Source: Limnanthes douglasii subsp. nivea
Taxonomy: Eukaryota > Streptophyta > Magnoliopsida > Brassicales > Limnanthaceae
Direction of reading: 5' to 3'
Length of the DNA: 64,000 nt
Assembly: GCA_036936605.1 (NCBI GenBank)
Contig: JAUPFV010000002.1
Span: forward strand, 254,903,305 to 254,967,304
Below are positions 9,794 through 19,630 of this stretch, piece by piece. The notes under the pieces are model-generated. The model was not told where the DNA came from and ran no database searches. It saw nothing but the letters and a program-made list of their open reading frames with translations. Numbering within the stretch: the first letter of the stretch is position 1; the number at the start of each line of letters is the position of its first letter. A program made the position numbers and the translations under genes.

Positions 9794-12007
9794 TTAAGAT
9801 TTAGATTTCTTAGATGGCTCAGCCTCACTTGGCTTCTTCTTCTTTGGGTCATCATTTTCTTCATCCAGACTCTCCCCAGTCTTTTCCTCTTTATCGTTTG
9901 TGTGAATGTCCCCTATGGCACCCTCTCCGGTGTGAAAGTCACTTGGGAGTTCTTCAGCTTGAGTGGGGTCAGCTGGGTCAACTGGAGGAAGAGACTCCGG
10001 AGCCCGGAGAGAAACTTCATCTCCCTTGGAGGTTTTCTTTTTCTTGGCATCCCTGTCTCCACCTTCTGCTCCCCGTTTTTGTCCTTTTTGGGAGCCTTTG
10101 AGGGTTTTGGAGACCCAACTACTTCCTTGGTGCTTTCATGCTCCACCACTTGCAATAAAGCACCATCAATCTGTCCTTGGTCTTGCCCCTCCTGGTTTGC
10201 TGGGACAACCTCCTCCACCTCATTTGGGTTGGCCTCAACCACACCTTGCTTGGCCTTGCCCTTTTTGCCTTTCATTTTGCTTGGGGCTTTAGCTCTGCCT
10301 GGCAAGGATAACTTTCCATCCTTTGCTTCTGTTTTCTTGAGGATTACCTCCGGAGGGGGTAGCGTGGTTAACTCCTCCCAGGACAAGTCTCTCCGGCCAG
10401 TGGTATTCCAGAGATGGGATCTTGCCAAGTTGCCTCCGGTAAAACAGTTATGGAAGCGGTTTCCCCATTTCTCAGCAGCCCAAGCATTTAGCTTGGTACA
10501 AGTAGTCTGCCCAGCCTCTAAGTAGTCGTTGAACTCCTTAGGCAGCACTACCAAAAAACAAAAGAAGAGAAATTAGACAAACAACTTTGTTATAAGTAAA
10601 GGTGGAAGTATGTGATGAGATTTTTACCATCGCTTCGCCATCTGCTGGTAAGCATGCTTGGGTTGACACCAACTTTAATTTTCCTCCCATTCTCCCAAGC
10701 ACCACTGATGAACAAAAATTGAGTCTTCCAGCTTTTCTCCGACTCAAGTAAGTCATCCACCGCCTTATAATTATCGCCCATGTTAAAATTATAGAAGGAT
10801 ATGTTGTGGTTCATGCAAAGGCTGGGCACAGCAGCAAACTGCTCCATCGGAAGAGGGATTCCGGAGAGCCTGGAGGCCATAATACAGGCCGTGAGCGTAT
10901 ACCAAGCGTTAGGGCTCAATTGGATTGGGCAGAGCTTTATGAGATGGAAGTATCTAATGATCTCCGGATCTAAGGGAAGCCTAAGCCCCCAGTTGAATAG
11001 CTCAGTGAAGAAAACTATCTCACTAAGCTTACAATCTATCGGTGTCTCCAGATCCACCGGTATCCTCACTTTAACGTTCTCGGGGATCCCCCACTTTGTC
11101 CGGATCTGACCCAGTTCGGCTGTATGAATAAAAGCATAATTGATCTTCTGCATAGCTAGCAGGTACTTTACACTCACCTTGTGGAAGCAAGGTCTTACTT
11201 TTCCCAAAAGGCACTCCGGCAGATTAGGGTGTTTTAAGCAGATCTTCTTCTTTCCTTTGTCCTTCTTAACAGCAGCAGCCTCACTTGTTTGCCAGGAGAC
11301 GTCGGTCTCAAAAGGGGCTTCTTCGATACTGTCTTCCATTATATCTTCCATTACTATGGAAGGATTATCGGTTATTTTTGGGAGAGAATAGCTAGTGGTT
11401 GGCTCAGTAGGCCCTCCGGATGGTTGGACGTTACTTTCCTCTTGTGTTCTGGAGTCCGGCTGGGGCTCAGATCCGGAAGACTCTTTCTGAAGGCTTGAAC
11501 TGGTTGCCTCCGGACCGGAAAACATTTCCTTGGGGATTTTTATGGGAGTTTTTGACCCTGTAGTTTTACTCTTAGCCCCAGACTTAGAAGGCGTGGATTT
11601 TGGAGGTTTAGGCTGTGCAGTGGCAACCTGCCCTTTCACTAAACGACCTCTTCGTCGATCTACCAGCTTCTATGGGGAGATGTCACCATATGATCCCATG
11701 GAGATGAATGGGGAAGGTCTTTTAGTGCTTGTAACTACCTTCTCTGGTTCAGCAACAGGCTCTGATTCCTAGACCGATGAGCCTGAAACGATCGTGAAAG
11801 GTTAGGCTGGAATAACCTTGGGGGTTTAGCACTTTTGGTTGAAGACGAACCCCGATCAGGCTCTGAACTTGGTATTTCAGATTTTTCAATAGGAGAAACA
11901 GGGAGGCCTGCAGCAATGCGCTTTTTTCGTTCGACGTTTTGAGCTTTTTCTAACTCCGACAAGTTGAGACACCCACCTTTTACTAGGGAGTTTCTTCCTG
12001 TGAACAT
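9794..12007 (-). pseudogene. Antisense gene of Tat element 1, putative gypsy-type transposon protein (PF04195-like)
   Basis: Runs opposite to gag-pol. It starts MFTGRNSLVKGG at 12007, with a Ser/Pro-rich N-terminus that is frameshifted around 11640-11735. The conserved central domain (about 11200-10640) shows TKWGIPENVKVRIP, NWGLRLPLDPEI, QLSPNAWYTL and ENGRKIKVGVNPSM, the layout of the plant family called putative gypsy-type transposon (Transposase_28, PF04195); it is not a true transposase. An intron with donor GTAAAAATC and acceptor TTTTTGGTAG lies at about 10630-10555 and exon 2 resumes at LPKEFNDYLEAG. Unlike elements 2 and 3, the coiled-coil segment is deleted: the frame goes from the FTPER region almost straight to the acidic-lysine tail (stop 9796-9794). 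Related antisense ORFs are known in Retand and Grande; their role is unknown. Confidence 0.75.
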
Positions 12008-12318
12008 AAACTCACACCAAAAGAAGGGTTTTTTGAGAGGTAAAAACTTTGAAGATTAACATAGTAGAAATAATGAAGATGGTAAAACAGTGAAAAGTGG
12101 ACTAATTTATACTAAAAGAACAAAAGATGCTTTGATACCTAGGAGAATACGAATCAGAGAAGGACACGTGTCCCATGATCTATGGCAAAACCGTTCAGCT
12201 TCTGAGAGTTTCATCAGTCTGGATAAAGTCGTTACACAATTCGAAATCTGTACGGACATAGTTACGGGTACACATGAACTATTTTTTAGGTCTTGCCAAA
12301 GGCCTTCGAACATAACCT

Positions 12319-12332
12319 AAAAAAGGGGCTAC
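12319..12332 (+). other. Polypurine tract of Tat element 1
   Basis: AAAAAAGGGGCTAC directly abuts the TG of the 3' LTR, the expected plus-strand primer. Elements 2 and 3 have AAAAAATGGGCTAC and AAACAGGGGCTCC at the same place. Confidence 0.7.
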
Positions 12333-12707
12333 TGATGAGTCCGGATTTTCTCACCACTCATTGTGGGAACCGGACAGGGGCAATTCGGACAAAAACCACC
12401 CACTGAACCATCAGAACATGACTAATGTATTAAAAACTAAATCACTTCATGACTAAGCTAATCACCTACATGCTTAAAAACTAATGGGTCCTTGAACTCG
12501 ACCCGAATTCATAAGTGTGACCCGAAAGCATATGTGGCCCATAATTAAGGTATAAATACCCAGCCACTTTCATTAATGAGGGCAATGAACATTTAATACA
12601 ACCAGACAACTCAAATCTCTCACTACAAACTACCCAAACATTAAATACCCTTGAAACATTACAAAACAACTGACTAAATTACCCTCAGACCGAAATTATT
12701 CTCACTA
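12333..12707 (+). repeat. 3' LTR of Tat element 1
   Basis: Pairs with 3213-3587. Its last dinucleotide has mutated from CA to TA. The TATA box TATAAATA is at 12551-12558. It is followed by the TSD AATAC at 12708-12712. Confidence 0.92.
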
Positions 12708-12712
12708 AATAC

Positions 12713-12814
12713 CACATAAATTGGCAACCACCTATAAAAGAACATGTAATATCATGCAACATGACAACCATCAAACATTAAAAAATAAATAAAAAAACAT
12801 AAATACTTTTACAG
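12713..12814 (+). promoter_or_regulatory. Right part of the pair 2 bidirectional promoter
   Basis: Resumes the promoter cut by Tat element 1. CCTATAAAAGAACAT (near 12731) matches CCTATAAAAAAGGACAT at about 1646 and lies a similar distance from its ATG. Both copies end in an A-rich leader with ACTTTTACAGATG. If the element and one TSD copy are removed, the spacer between the two start codons is about 450 bp, against 417 bp in pair 1. Confidence 0.55.
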
Positions 12815-13192
12815 ATGAAATTTACGGCCGACGAAGACTACCATATGCTTCAGGTGGTGAAACTTGTCAGCCGGGAGATAAGGGAAGATACCAACGATGC
12901 GTTTTTTGAGCATGTCTAGTGTATGATATATTTCAACTATGACCGTTTAGGAACATGAGATCTTGTTGTGCGCAACCGTGACAAAATCAGACACTGGTAC
13001 ATTTTTGTCAAACCGCTCCACCGTTTGTTGTTTTTGCCATTTCAAATTAAGCAAAAAGCGGTTAGCGTCTGGAACATGACAGTGGTGGACTACATCACTA
13101 GGGATATGGTAGCGTATCTTGAGGATAGGATTGCGGAAAGGGATTAGGGGGATGATTCCAAAGACAACATGGGATACGACTTCGACGATTGA
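12815..13192 (+). pseudogene. Small SANT/Myb-like family protein, B-type gene of pair 2 (three stops)
   Basis: One continuous frame of 125 codons plus a final TGA at 13190-13192, interrupted by TAG at 12917-12919 (codon 35), TGA at 12956-12958 (codon 48) and TAG at 13145-13147 (codon 111). Readable parts are ADEDYHMLQVVKLVSREI, DAFFEHV, MIYFNYD, LVVRNRDKI, RLLFLPFQIKQKAVSVWNM, VDYITRDMVAYLEDRI and an acidic C-terminus. Frame and length match the intact paralogue at 2467-2859 and the B-type copy at 1734-2099. Loss of function fits insertion of Tat element 1 directly upstream. Its distance from the promoter motif at 3100-3152 is now about 9.7 kb. Confidence 0.65.
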
Positions 13193-13626
13193 GCATTCTG
13201 ATTTATTCCTTTATGTTTTGAGTTTTCTTGTTTTCCTAAGTTGTTTTCTGATTGTTGTTTGGGTCTTAAGTTGTTTACGTTCAACTATTTTACTATGTAC
13301 GCAAGTTTTTTAAGTGAAATTTTATGTACGTAGGTTTTTTAAGGGAGGGGGCATGTTTTAACTATGTGGGTTTGATTATTATTTTAACTTTTTATTTTAA
13401 TCATGTGGGTTTGATTATTATTTTATTTTAAAATTTAGAATTTAGTTGTTTTTCTTTTATAATATAAATGAAAACTAAAAACTAAAATTCAGAATAAAAA
13501 CATCAATCACAAGAAATTCAGAATAACTAACAAAAACATAAAAATTAAAAACTAAAACAATAACCAAAGCCAAAACATAAGATAGTCACAAGAAATCCTC
13601 AAAGTAGTCATATACTACAAATCTAC
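13193..13626. other. AT-rich spacer with short direct repeats
   Basis: No gene. It has two near-copies of TATGTACGCAAGTTTTTTAAG (near 13295 and 13325) and two copies of ATGTGGGTTTGATTATTATTTTA (near 13364 and 13403). The right part is A-rich on plus, as expected downstream of the minus PMD gene. Confidence 0.4.
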
Positions 13627-15416
13627 TCAATCCGTCACGCGGTACAGGTGCGTCAGAAGCGAATACTCATGCATCTCTCAATGAATCTCCTCCATAGTCA
13701 TCGCATCCGCTCTCGAATATCCATCAATCACATGATCAACCAAGTCAAACAGCCGTGCCTCCAAAGTCATTGCTCTCGGAGTATCTGGAACATGTGCACC
13801 GAATGACTCGCATATAGGATCAATCAGGGTGTCCCATAGGTGGTTCTGGATCCATACATTATACAGAGAGGACGTAGTAGGACCGCCTATAACATATGTG
13901 TCACCACGAATCCTCGGATCAACGACGTGTGACTGCCATGCGCTCCATGTAGCCTCATCCCACAAATAGCGCGTGTTGACACGCCTCCTTCTGTCTGCTG
14001 GTAAAACAGGTCGTAGCCCCGGTGGTATATTCTGAATATGCCCAAACTCCCGAGCGACCGACGATGGATAATACGCCTCAACTATGTCAAGCTCCTTCAA
14101 CGTATGGTCTATCCATGCCACAATGCAAAAAGAGAAATGCTCGCGTATATTCTCGTAAGGCATGAACCAGACCTACACCATAATTAAAGAATGATTGATC
14201 AACGCTAAGTAATAATAAAAGAATGAGAAATAAACAAAAATCCTCGTAACTTACATTGTGCTCCCTCAATGAAGATAGTAAATGACAGATGTTGATACGA
14301 GTTTCATCATCCGCGTGATAAGGTGGAGGTATGTATCCGTACATAGTAGGCATACAAGGCTCGTAGAGAGTGTTGACCGTAGTCAAGAAGGGGGGAGGGG
14401 AGTGATCGTATATCCACATCTCCAACATGGCAACAAAAGCAGCTATCCCTAACGTGGTATGTATGGACGACTACCCTAGATGGTGATACATCTGAGCTAA
14501 TAAATTCCCAGTTATATCTAAAAGATGTCCGATACCGCTCTACAAACTGCAAGTAGTCTAAAATTATTCTATTCCCCGTCTTGTTCGACACAACACAACA
14601 ACCTAACATATGGAGAAAATAACCCCTAGTAACACATTCTACCATAGCATCAGACATAGTGTCATCCATTATATAGGGATGGATGTACTGCACACGTAAA
14701 AACTGTAACCACACAGATCTAGAACTACCCCCCTTGTTGTTCGCTAACTCCGTCTAAAGAGCATCCACAAGTATACATAGTGAATTAGAATACCATGCTA
14801 AACGCTATCAATTACTAGGAAAAGACTGAATCACGAAATCATCACCTGTGACTGGAAGACCATTTATAGCGTGGAAGTCGTCTAACGTCACCGTCATCTC
14901 ACTGAACGAGAAGTGAAAGTTGCTGGACTCCGAATGCCACCTCTCGATAAATGCATCTAACAGGTGCACGTTGGTACTCCAACGTTCCAAGACACCAATG
15001 AGGGAAGCGAAGCAAGACATCATAACCTACTGTCTCACCCTGCCATGCCCGACAAGATCCCATGTACGATGGGTACCGTACGACGGTCGACAAACCTACA
15101 CAATATTTCAGTAAGTTAAAAATTATATAAAATAGCATTCACTGCACATTAAACAAATAATAACTTACATCTCCCATAAACACGTTGTATGCCTCATGAA
15201 GTGTGTAGTCCGGATAAAGAGCCGGCACGTGGGGATTCATTCTCCGGAACTGCTGATCCAGGCTCCCAAGCACAAGGGATGCACTGGCGCAGGAGTGGCG
15301 GTGCGAGGCCTACACTTGACTGACCGTGACCATGACCGTGAAACAGGCTCATGCTCCTCTGTATAACTTTCCGATACTGACTGACAAACATGAGTTTGCT
15401 GTTTGTGAGGCATGCT
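13627..15416 (-). pseudogene. Plant mobile domain (PMD, MAIN-like) gene, main exons, decayed
   Basis: Encodes a PMD protein of the MAIN/MAIL1-like family (often labelled serine/threonine phosphatase 7 long form homologue), common both as nuclear host proteins and as transposon cargo. Visible in order on minus: LLDAFIERWHSESSNFHFSF then SEMTVTLDDFHAINGLPVTG (about 14960-14840), RGYFLHMLGCCVVSNKTGN (about 14640-14580), LEMWIYDHSPPPF (about 14420), and AYYPSSVAREFGHIQNIPP (about 14075-14015). Likely introns are 15168-15096, about 14833-14755 (donor GTGATG), and 14254-14173. Stops include one near 15032 and TGA at 13680-13678, after which the frame continues to TGA 13629-13627. A frameshift is likely in the 15200-15400 exon. 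A probable first exon lies at 26174-26209, on the far side of Tat element 2. A cluster of domesticated origin or a transposon gene are both possible. Confidence 0.7.
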
Positions 15417-15428
15417 GAAAATGAAAAC

Positions 15429-15805
15429 TGGTTTGGATAATTTCAATCTGAAGGTAATTTCGTCAGGAGTTTTGTAACGTTTCAAGGGTATTTAATGTTT
15501 GGGTAGTTTGTAGTGAGAGATTTGAGTTGCCTGGTTGTATTAAATATTCATTACCCTCATTAATGAAAGTGGTTGGGTATTTATACCCTTAATTATGGGC
15601 CTCATGGGTTTACGGGTCAAACTTATGAAACTGGGTCGAATTCAAAGGCTCATTAGTTTATTAAGCAGGTTGGTAATTAGCTTAGTCATAAACTGATTAG
15701 TTTTTAATACTTTAGTCCTGTTCGGATTGTTCAATGGGTGGTTTTTGTCCGAAATGCCCCTCTGCGGTTTCTACAGTGAGTGGTGAGAAAAACCAGACTC
15801 ATCAG
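15429..15805 (-). repeat. 3' LTR of Tat element 2
   Basis: Read on minus it starts TGATGAG (15805) and ends CCAAACCA-like at 15429. The polypurine tract AAAAAATGGGCTAC lies just outside at about 15819-15806. It pairs with 25346-25721. Confidence 0.9.
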
Positions 15806-16246
15806 TAGCCCATTTTTTAGGTTATGTTCGAAGGCCTTTGGCAAGACCTAAAAAATTGCTTATGAGCATTTGAAACAATGTCTGGACAGATTTCGATTTG
15901 TATAACGGATTTATCCGCACTAGCAAATCTCTCAGAAGCTCAAAGGTTTTGTTCACAGATCGTGGGACACGTGTCCGTTCCTGCTTTACCTTACCAGCCG
16001 TTTTTCTCCTAGAATGGCGCTCCCACTAACCTCAAAAAGTAACCTCTTCAATTAATGCTGGTGATGTCAGCGCCGTCTTTAATCATTACTCTATCTTTTC
16101 GAATTCTCATAGGTTCCAAGGTATATTCTGTCTCTTTAGTATAAATTAAATCACTTTTCACTGTTTTACCATCTTCAACGCCTTTTTAATTCTAATCTTC
16201 AGAGCTTTTACCTTTTTTCTCCAAAAATGCATTTTAGTGTAAGTTT

Positions 16247-19132
16247 ATGTTTACAACAAGAAACACTCTAGTAAAAGGTGGGTGGCTCAATCTGTCAGAG
16301 TTGGACAAACTTGAAACACCAACCTCAGAGCCCGATCGAGGTTCGTCTTCTGCCAGAAGCTCTAAACCCAGAAGGTTATTTCAACCTAGTTTTTCACCGA
16401 TCATCTCAGGCTCATCGGTTCAGGAGTCAGAGCCTATTGTCGAACAAGAGCAAGCAGTTACAAGTGCTAGAAGACCTTCTACATTTATAGCCATGAGATT
16501 GGATGATGACCTGTCCCCAGAAAAGCTGATAAATCAACGAAGAGGCCGCCTACTAAAAGGCCAGGCTGTTCCACAGTCTAAATCTCCAAAGTCTGTGCCC
16601 TCTAAGTCTCGGGCCAAAGATAAATTCACAGGGTCAGAAGCGCCCATAAAGGTTCCTAAAGACAAATTCTCCGGTCTGGAGGCCACTAGTTCAAGTCTCC
16701 GAAATGAACCCTCCGGATCTGAGCCCTAGCCGGACTCCAGACCACAAGAAGAAAGCAATGCTCAGCTATCCGGACAGGTTATTGAGCCAACGATTAGCTC
16801 TTCCCTCCTAAAAACAGCTGATAACCCCTCCATAGTAATGGAAGATGTAATAGAGGATAGTGTCGAAGAAGCCCCTTTCAAGACCGATGTCTCCGGGCAG
16901 ACAAGTGAGACTGTCGTTGTCAAGAAAAGAAAGGGCAAGGAAAAATTATGTTTAAAGCACCCGGACCTGCCGGAGTGCCTCGTAAGAAAAGTGGGACCTT
17001 GTTTCAACAAAGTAAGTGTAAAGTACCTGCTAGCCATACAAAAGATCAATTATACCTTTATTCATATAGCTGAACTAGGCCGGATGCGGACGAAGTGGGG
17101 GATCCCAAAAAATGTTAAAGTGAGGATACCAGTCGATCCGGAGACATCAATGGATTGCAAACTCAGTGAGATAGTTTTCTACACAGAGTTATTTAGCTGG
17201 GGGCTTAGATTTCCCTTAGACCCAGAGATTGTCAGATATTTTCATCTGATAAAGCTCTGACCAAGTCAACTGAGCCCCAACGCCTGGTTCACCCTCATGT
17301 CCTGTATCATGGCCTCAAGGCTCTCCGGAATTCCTCTTCCGAAGGATCAATTTGTTGTTGTGGCCAGCCTTTGCAGAAATCATGTCAACATCTTCTACCA
17401 TTACAATATGGGTGATAATTAAAAAGTAGTGGATGACTTGCTTGAGTCGGAGAGGAACTGGAAGACTCAATTTTTGTTCATCAGTGGTGCTTGGGAGAAC
17501 GGGAGGAAGATTAAAGTTGGTGATAATCCAAGCATGCTTACCAGCAGATGGTGGAGTACAAGTAAACATTTCATTACATCTTTCTATTTTTTTCTTATAA
17601 TAAGTTTGTTTGTTTAACTTCTCTTCTTTTGTTTTTTGGTAGTGCTACCGAAGGAGTTCAATGACTATTTAGAGGTGAGACAGACTACTTGTGCCAATCT
17701 AAATGCTTGGTCTGCTGAGAAGTGGGGAAATCGCTTCCACAACTGTTTTACCGGAGGCAACTTGGTAAGGTCCCATCTCTCGAATACAACCGTCCGGAGG
17801 GACTTCACCTCCTCCGGGGGTGATTCTTCAGAAGACAGATGGAAAGGATGGAAAGCTAGCCTTTCCGGGTAGAGCTAAAGCCCCAAGAAAAATGAAGGGC
17901 AAGAAAGGCAAGGCTAAGCAAGATGTGGCTGAGGTCAACCCAAGCAATGCCGAGGAAACTGTCCCCGCAAACCCGGAGGGGCAGGAACAAGGAAGGATTG
18001 ATGCTGCTTTGCTACAAGTGGTAGAAAATAAGAGTACCAAAGAGGTGTTGGATCTCTAAAGCCCCCAAAGGCTCCCAAGAAAAACAGAAAACGGGGAGCA
18101 GAAGGTGGAGATAGGGAGGCCAAGAAGAAGAAAACCTCCAAGGGAGATGAAGTTGCTCTCCGGGCTCCGGAGTCTTTTCCTTTGGTTGACCCAACAGACC
18201 AAACTCAAACAGAGGAAATCCCAAGTGATTTTCACACCGGAGAGGGCACCGGAGGGGATATCAACATCGATGGAGTTGACATTAGTAGGCTTCAAGGGAT
18301 TGGTTTTTACTTTAATGACCTTGAGAAAGATGATTTCGCCGGCCCTTACCTTCCCCCAAGCTCCTCGAACATGGTCACCTTCAACGGTAACTCTTTTTCT
18401 GTTTCATGGGAGAAGGACATAGTGACCCATTCCTTGTTAAGTAACATTCAGCCAGTGCTCAACTTGGAGAAGCAAGTGCGAAACCAGTCAGCCATCATCA
18501 ACACACTCAATTCTGACAAGGAGAGTTTGTCCAACGACCTCCTTACAATCAAGCAGAGTCTCGAGGCATTAAAGAAAGAAAATGAGGAGTTGATAAAGGG
18601 GAAGGAGGACTTAACCACCAAACTGGCCACTTCGGAGGGGGTTGTCACAGAACTTCAATCCAAGTATTTTGACTTGGAAAAAAATCTTTCTACTTCGAAA
18701 GAGGAGGTGAAGGCCAAAGACAACGTCATTCAAACCCTGACAAATGACAAAATATCGCTTGAAGATGTTGTGTCCTTGGCTAAGCAAGAGAAAGATTACT
18801 TGCTAAAGGAGCAGGAAAAGACAATCCAAGCTAGGATTGCTGCGTATACTAACGATGTGATAGACTCCAAAAAACAAAGATATGCTGAGGTCAAGTCAGA
18901 CATGGTCCTACTCTTTCATGAGAAATTTCCGAGGAGGACACTCGGGGACTTATGGCGATTCGTGGAATACGAAGACCTTCCTCACCATACTATGGCTGAT
19001 GGTGATAAGCGCGGTTATTCCAGTGGTTGGGATGACACCACTGATGAAGATGAAAATACTGGAGAGAGTCCAGATGAGGAACCTACCGATCCCAAGAAAA
19101 AACCAAGTGAAGCTGGGACATCTAAGAACTAA
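16247..19132 (+). pseudogene. Antisense gene of Tat element 2 (PF04195-like plus coiled coil), broken
   Basis: Starts MFTTRNTLVKGGWLNLSELD at 16247. The Ser/Pro-rich N-terminus ends at TAG 16727. The central domain (about 16900-17560) shows TKWGIPKNVKVRIP, SWGLRFPLDPEIVRYF and AWENGRKIKVGDNPSM, with TGA near 17258. The intron at 17562-17642 (GTAAAC...TTTTTTGGTAG) matches the intron in elements 1 and 3. Exon 2 starts LPKEFNDYLEVRQTTC, then comes a Lys-rich linker with frameshifts (17800-18180). A long clean frame from 18182 covers a coiled coil of about 190 residues (18450-18910; heptad-like runs such as NEELIKGKEDLTTKLATSEG). Then follow LLFHEKFPRRTLGDLWRFVE and an acidic-lysine tail ending GTSKN. 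The role is unknown; the coiled coil suggests oligomerisation. Confidence 0.78.
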
Positions 19133-19630
19133 AGTCCTCAAAATGCCAACTATCTTTTAATTTTGTGTTTGAACTAAAGTCCTTGGATGGCCAAGGCATT
19201 TTTGTAATCGTGTCCAGCACTTTACCGGACAAACCTTCTCTTTTGAAAACTTCAAAGTCCTTGGATGGCCAAGGCATTTCATATATTTAATATCACTCCC
19301 CGGTATCTACCGGGCAATTTTATCTTATATAATTCTTACATCGTTTTGTAGTTATTTAATTTTGATGGCTTGTGTTCAAATGGCCTTTAGTTATTTCATA
19401 AGTGTTTTAAAGTGAGAGTGTTCAAATTCTCCGATGACACATGTTTAAATAGTCATCACCTCATCGAATTAAATCGAACTGCTAGTCAAACCACTGCGAA
19501 TGTTTTAAGAAGGCATCGAATTTTATTTAAAAACCTGGACCTCATTAAAACCTCCCCGCGCCACCAGGGTAGGAAAGAGTATGCCCCCAAATATTTACAT
19601 GGACTTTAAACAAGTAAATATTTACATAGT
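19133..19630. repeat. Convergent 3' region of Tat element 2 with paired 26 bp hairpin repeats
   Basis: Two copies at 19176-19201 and 19254-19279 share the core CCTTGGATGGCCAAGG (6 bp stem). Between them GTGTCCAGCACTTTACCGGACA forms a weak second inverted repeat. This is the same layout as 9652-9756 in element 1, in reverse orientation. Confidence 0.7.

Larger units (their letters stand above)
3213..12707 (+). mobile_element. Tat element 1: Ty3/gypsy LTR retrotransposon, Tat lineage, 9495 bp
   Basis: Complete but decayed. The two 375 bp LTRs begin TGATGAGTCCGG and end CTCACCA/CTCACTA. A perfect 5 bp target-site duplication, AATAC, flanks it at 3208-3212 and 12708-12712. The order is LTR, PBS, gag, protease, RT, RNase H, second RNase H, integrase, then an antisense gene, a polypurine tract and the 3' LTR. 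The second RNase H and the extra antisense ORF mark the plant Tat lineage (relatives include Ogre, Retand and Grande). By eye the LTRs differ at about 26 sites (about 7%), the most of the three elements here. It sits in the shared promoter of a divergent gene pair. Frameshifts and stops in both gag and pol make it non-autonomous. Confidence 0.93.

Noticed and set aside
9814..11772. Plus frames opposite the antisense gene of Tat element 1
   Set aside because: Proline- and leucine-rich translations without motifs; the minus strand carries the conserved domain and intron.
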